Made by a program: the position numbers and the translations under genes. From Pseudomonas fluorescens (lineage in GTDB: Bacteria > Pseudomonadota > Gammaproteobacteria > Pseudomonadales > Pseudomonadaceae), in assembly GCF_902497875.1 (NCBI RefSeq), contig NZ_CABVHY010000010.1:62001-126000 (forward strand): 64,000 nt of DNA, written 5' to 3'. Shown here piece by piece: positions 61,271 through 64,000 of the stretch. The notes under the pieces were generated by a model that was not told where the DNA came from, made no database searches, and worked only from the letters and a program-made list of their open reading frames with translations. Positions within the stretch are counted from its first letter, which is position 1, and the number at the start of each line of letters is the position of its first letter.

Positions 61271-62143
61271 TCAGAGGCTGATTGCTGTCGCCTCGAACCG
61301 CACTCGCGGGTGGGCAATCCGGTCCTGGGCGCGTACCAGTTCGAGTTCGTAGCTGGCGCAAGCCTGGGTTTCCAGCAGCACTTCGTGCACCGCCGCCGCG
61401 GCGAACTCGAAGGCCGCCAGCAGGCTGTCGCCCAACAGCACCCGAGCGAGGAACAGGCCGGACGTAAGGTCGCCGACGCCCACCGGTTGGCGCGGGAAAG
61501 CCAGCAACGGCCGCCGCAAGTGCCAGCTACCCTCGGCGGTCACCAGCAACATCTCGAAGCAGTCGGGCAGCTTGCCGGGATAATCCAGATGCTTGACCAG
61601 CACCGCCTTCGGGCCACGGGCCAATAGCGCTCGCGCCATGGCCAGGCAATCGAACAACGACTTCGGCTTGCGCCTGGAGAAGCTGTCCAGTTCCAGTTGA
61701 TTCGGGCATATGAAGTCAGCCATCGCCGCAGCTTCTTCCAGCAGGAAGTCACTGACCTCAGCCGGCACGCTGCAGCCTTTTTCCGGATGCCCCATCACCG
61801 GGTCACACAGGTACAGGGCCTTGGGATTGATCGACTTGATCCGCGCTACCCCTGTGAGGATCGCCCGGCCCTGAGCCGCGCTGCCCAGGTAACCAGACAA
61901 CACCGCATCGCAGTTACCCAATTCGCCAATCGCCGCGATCCCTTCCACCAGTGCCGGAATCTGCTGCGGTGCCAATACCTCTCCCGTCCATTGACCGTAT
62001 TGAGTATGGTTAGAGAACTGCACGGTGTTGAGCGGCCAGACATTCACCCCGACCCGCTGCATCGGAAACACAGCGGCGCTGTTGCCGGCATGGCCGAATA
62101 CCACATGGGACTGAATGGCAAGCAGATGGGGTGTACGTTTCAT
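61271..62143 (-). CDS. pdxY: Pyridoxal kinase
   Basis: A 290-aa ribokinase-like enzyme starting [20 protein letters not shown]. Features: [20 protein letters not shown] at the substrate site, [13 protein letters not shown] and, near the C-terminus, [20 protein letters not shown] with the catalytic Asp of the GxGD motif. It phosphorylates pyridoxal to PLP in salvage. The start is chosen by family alignment; the extension upstream is not coding. Confidence 0.93.
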   Translation of the reverse strand: MKRTPHLLAIQSHVVFGHAGNSAAVFPMQRVGVNVWPLNTVQFSNHTQYGQWTGEVLAPQQIPALVEGIAAIGELGNCDAVLSGYLGSAAQGRAILTGVARIKSINPKALYLCDPVMGHPEKGCSVPAEVSDFLLEEAAAMADFICPNQLELDSFSRRKPKSLFDCLAMARALLARGPKAVLVKHLDYPGKLPDCFEMLLVTAEGSWHLRRPLLAFPRQPVGVGDLTSGLFLARVLLGDSLLAAFEFAAAAVHEVLLETQACASYELELVRAQDRIAHPRVRFEATAISL

Positions 62144-62259
62144 GCGAGATTTCCGTAAACCGATTGAAATTCGAGCCGCGCAGTATGCGACTAAACACAT
62201 CCTGTACGACAGACCAAAGACGCAGTTAAGCTGACACTACTTTGTTGGAGCGCTCGTTC

Positions 62260-62652
62260 ATGCTGACCCTGGGAAATATCTTCGTGCTGATGCTGCTGGC
62301 CACCGGCGGCGCCTGGCTGTGGCACAACCACGGCTTGCGAGAGCGGGCGCTGGAGCGGGTCAAGCAACATTGCGCCAAGCTCGATATCGAGTTGCTGGAC
62401 GGCAACGTCGCGTTGAAACGGATCGGTTTCGTCAAGGATGCCAACGGTCGTCGGCGCCTGGCCCGCATCTATAATTTCGAATTCACCGTGACCGGCGAAA
62501 CTCGCCACAGCGGCACCATTACCCAGTTCGGCGCCCACAGCGCACAAATCGAGCTGGCGCCCTACCCGTTCGAGGTCAAGAATCCGACGCCGAGTGCCGA
62601 AGTGATCGAATTGAGCCAGTGGCGCCAGGAACATAACAAGTGGCGCAGTTGA
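62260..62652 (+). CDS. DUF3301 domain protein
   Basis: A 130-aa protein with one N-terminal membrane helix (MLTLGNIFVLMLLATGGAWL), then HNHGLRERALERVKQHCAKL DIELLDGNVALKRIGFVKD and a C-terminal beta part (LARIYNFEFTVTGETRHSGT). This order is the DUF3301 signature. GGAG lies 9 nt before the chosen ATG. Function is unknown. It often sits beside cobW-like genes, as here (convergent). Confidence 0.88.
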   Translation: MLTLGNIFVLMLLATGGAWLWHNHGLRERALERVKQHCAKLDIELLDGNVALKRIGFVKDANGRRRLARIYNFEFTVTGETRHSGTITQFGAHSAQIELAPYPFEVKNPTPSAEVIELSQWRQEHNKWRS

Positions 62653-62676
62653 AGCGGTCGGCGTAGATAGTGTTTT

Positions 62677-63639
62677 TTATGCCTTGCACGCTGCCAAGGC
62701 CTTTTGTAGCCCCTGCGCGTCCTGCGGCTCGCTGAAAATCAACTCGATTCGAGAATCACGCCGCCATTCGCTGGGTTGCCAGTGCAGGTCCGCGTTATCC
62801 ACTGCATTGGCAGAAATCCAGCCATCGGTGCTGTGGATAACCAGCTTGGCCCTTTGCCAATCGAGGCGTTCAAGCCATTGCTGTAGCTGCCTTGCCTGGA
62901 ATTGCTGACTGGGATGCCAGCGCCAGCCGATGCTCCAGCCACCCTCCTGTTGCTGGTTCAGGCAAATCGGTAGTGTCGGATCAGCCCAGACAGCTGGCAT
63001 CTGCGCCAGGCCTTTGGGCGCGGTGAAGTTATCCACAGCTGCATGTGCTTGAGACTGTACGCCGGGCAATTCGGCCAGCGGCAAAGTAGCCTGCTGTGTC
63101 CAGTACACCGGACAATTTGGTAACTGTTTTATGATCCGCTGGCGATCCGCGTCGCTGAGCTGCTCGTCCTTGTTCAGCAACACCAGACCCGCGCTGGCCA
63201 ACGCCTCCTGCTGCGCCGCAGGCAGTGGTTTTCCGGCGGCCAGTGCCTGGGCATCAAGCACCAACACACACGGCTGGACCGCCAGCACGCCTTGCCACGG
63301 CGCTTCTCGCAGTTGCTTGAGCAACTGTCCCGGATGACCCAACCCGGAGGGTTCGATAAACAGCCGGTCGGGTCTCGCCTTACGCAACAAGCGACCCAGT
63401 CCGACCTGGAACGGCGCGCCATTCACACAACACAAACAACCGCCGGCGACTTCCCCCAGCGCGATACCATCGGCATCCTGAGTCAGCAGCGCAGCATCCA
63501 GGCCGATCTGACCAAACTCATTGATCAGCACCGCCCAGCGCTCATGGGCCGGCCGCTGCGCCAACAGATGCTTGATCAGACTGGTCTTGCCGGCGCCAAG
63601 CGGCCCGGCAATGACATGGGTAGGAATATTCTGCAGCAT
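62677..63639 (-). CDS. CobW/ZNG1-type GTPase
   Basis: A 320-aa G3E GTPase. Walker A GPLGAGKT (residues 12-19), the metal-binding GGCLCC (Cys68, Cys70, Cys71), the Walker B-like FIEPSGLGHPGQLL and NKDE for guanine specificity are present. The C-terminal CobW_C domain (about 215-320) includes WRWHPSQQFQARQLQQWLER. Such proteins chaperone Zn or Co into client enzymes. No zinc-regulated (Zur) site is evident upstream. The ATG at 63639 is preferred over the TTG two codons earlier. Confidence 0.9.
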   Translation of the reverse strand: MLQNIPTHVIAGPLGAGKTSLIKHLLAQRPAHERWAVLINEFGQIGLDAALLTQDADGIALGEVAGGCLCCVNGAPFQVGLGRLLRKARPDRLFIEPSGLGHPGQLLKQLREAPWQGVLAVQPCVLVLDAQALAAGKPLPAAQQEALASAGLVLLNKDEQLSDADRQRIIKQLPNCPVYWTQQATLPLAELPGVQSQAHAAVDNFTAPKGLAQMPAVWADPTLPICLNQQQEGGWSIGWRWHPSQQFQARQLQQWLERLDWQRAKLVIHSTDGWISANAVDNADLHWQPSEWRRDSRIELIFSEPQDAQGLQKALAACKA

Positions 63640-63666
63640 GTTCAACAGTTTCTAAGGAGGTGAAGG

Positions 63667-64000
63667 ATGCGGGTGAATTGCTTGCCACTGCTATTGGCGC
63701 TCAGCTCCGGCGAGGTGCTGGCCCAGGCCTGTGTGGTCCACAGCCAGGCAGACCGACTCGATGTCCAAGTCTGCCAGCAAAACCGCAACATCCCGGAAAA
63801 ACTGTTCAACGACGGCTTCTGCCAACCCAAACTCGCCGGCCAAAAAGTCGACGTTACGTTCACCGAGCAATGTCCCGCCGGCGCCTTCGGCGTTTGCAGC
63901 AACGCCCAAGTGGCCAATATGCCTTACCGGCAGGATATTCACTATTACGGCGTGGCGACCGATGCGGCCTACTTGCAGCCATTCTGCGAAAGCCAGAGCC
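63667..64000 (+). CDS. Secreted protein of unknown function, partial (3' end outside window)
   Basis: An open frame from the ATG at 63667, preceded by AAGGAGGTGAAGG (a very strong ribosome-binding sequence). A signal peptide (MRVNCLPLLLALSSGEVLAQ) is followed by a Cys-rich mature part (ACVVHSQADRLDVQVCQQNR; FCQPKLAGQKVDVTFTEQCP AGAFGVCSN), suggesting disulfides in the periplasm. I do not recognise the family with confidence; relatives are sometimes mislabelled as NADH:ubiquinone oxidoreductase. The frame is open to the window edge (111 codons). Confidence 0.65.
   Translation, partial: MRVNCLPLLLALSSGEVLAQACVVHSQADRLDVQVCQQNRNIPEKLFNDGFCQPKLAGQKVDVTFTEQCPAGAFGVCSNAQVANMPYRQDIHYYGVATDAAYLQPFCESQS

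Overview
The window is about 64 kb of chromosome from a Pseudomonas, most likely of the P. fluorescens group. It has high GC, dense short inverted repeats of the Pseudomonas REP/REPIN kinds between genes, Pseudomonas-type long PstA and PstC proteins, and gene orders I recall from P. aeruginosa and P. fluorescens (HU - rubredoxin reductase - rubredoxin - ubiC - ubiA - phoB - phoR; pstSCAB - phoU; purEK; pycBA - regulator; uvrD). I see no rRNA, tRNA, CRISPR array, prophage or complete insertion sequence.

Layout. 1-6.6 kb: a partial SCP2-like gene, a TauE/SafE permease, an adenosine-specific kinase, a small DUF3303-like protein, a lipoprotein, gamma-glutamyltranspeptidase and an unrecognised 260-aa protein. 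7-11.4 kb: a small gene broken by an in-frame stop behind a structured RNA leader, then HU, rubredoxin reductase/rubredoxin and ubiC-ubiA. 11.4-26.6 kb: the phosphate locus, with phoB-phoR, a CNNM/CorC-type protein, an M23 peptidase, an orphan response regulator, phoU-pstB-pstA-pstC-pstS and an MHS-type permease. Pho boxes precede phoB, pstC and pstS. 27-35.5 kb: a thioesterase, a mutarotase, purK-purE, a HypT-like LysR regulator, aspA and an asparaginase. 35.6-43.1 kb: an AraC regulator, a deacetylase coupled to a polyamine-binding protein, a MocR regulator divergent from a PaiB-like gene, two acetyltransferases, and a second small gene behind the same kind of RNA leader. 43.6-45.4 kb: a hipA-hipB pair in reversed order with a phased operator array. 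45.5-49.9 kb: the two-subunit pyruvate carboxylase and its divergent LysR regulator. 50-64 kb: an RpiR regulator, a PAS-GGDEF-EAL protein, uvrD, a Tim44-like protein, a SMI1/KNR4 protein, a CPA2 antiporter, a second thioesterase, pdxY, a DUF3301 protein, a CobW GTPase and a partial secreted protein.

How they work together. PhoR-PhoB should sense phosphate through PstSCAB-PhoU and activate the three Pho-box promoters. UbiC and UbiA make and prenylate 4-hydroxybenzoate. AspA and asparaginase handle Asn/Asp. Pyruvate carboxylase replenishes oxaloacetate.

The most unusual signal is a pair of loci (7.3-7.6 kb and 43.1-43.4 kb). Each has a sigma70-like promoter, a branched RNA resembling the phage C4 antisense RNA, and then a small 94-codon gene. 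In each locus two short segments of the RNA are complementary to the leader just downstream, and one pair has changed compensatorily between the two copies. That pattern suggests two separately specific chromosomal antisense switches. The hipA operator array (four palindromes about 42 bp apart) is the second most interesting signal. All family assignments are from reading the sequence and memory; no search was run.
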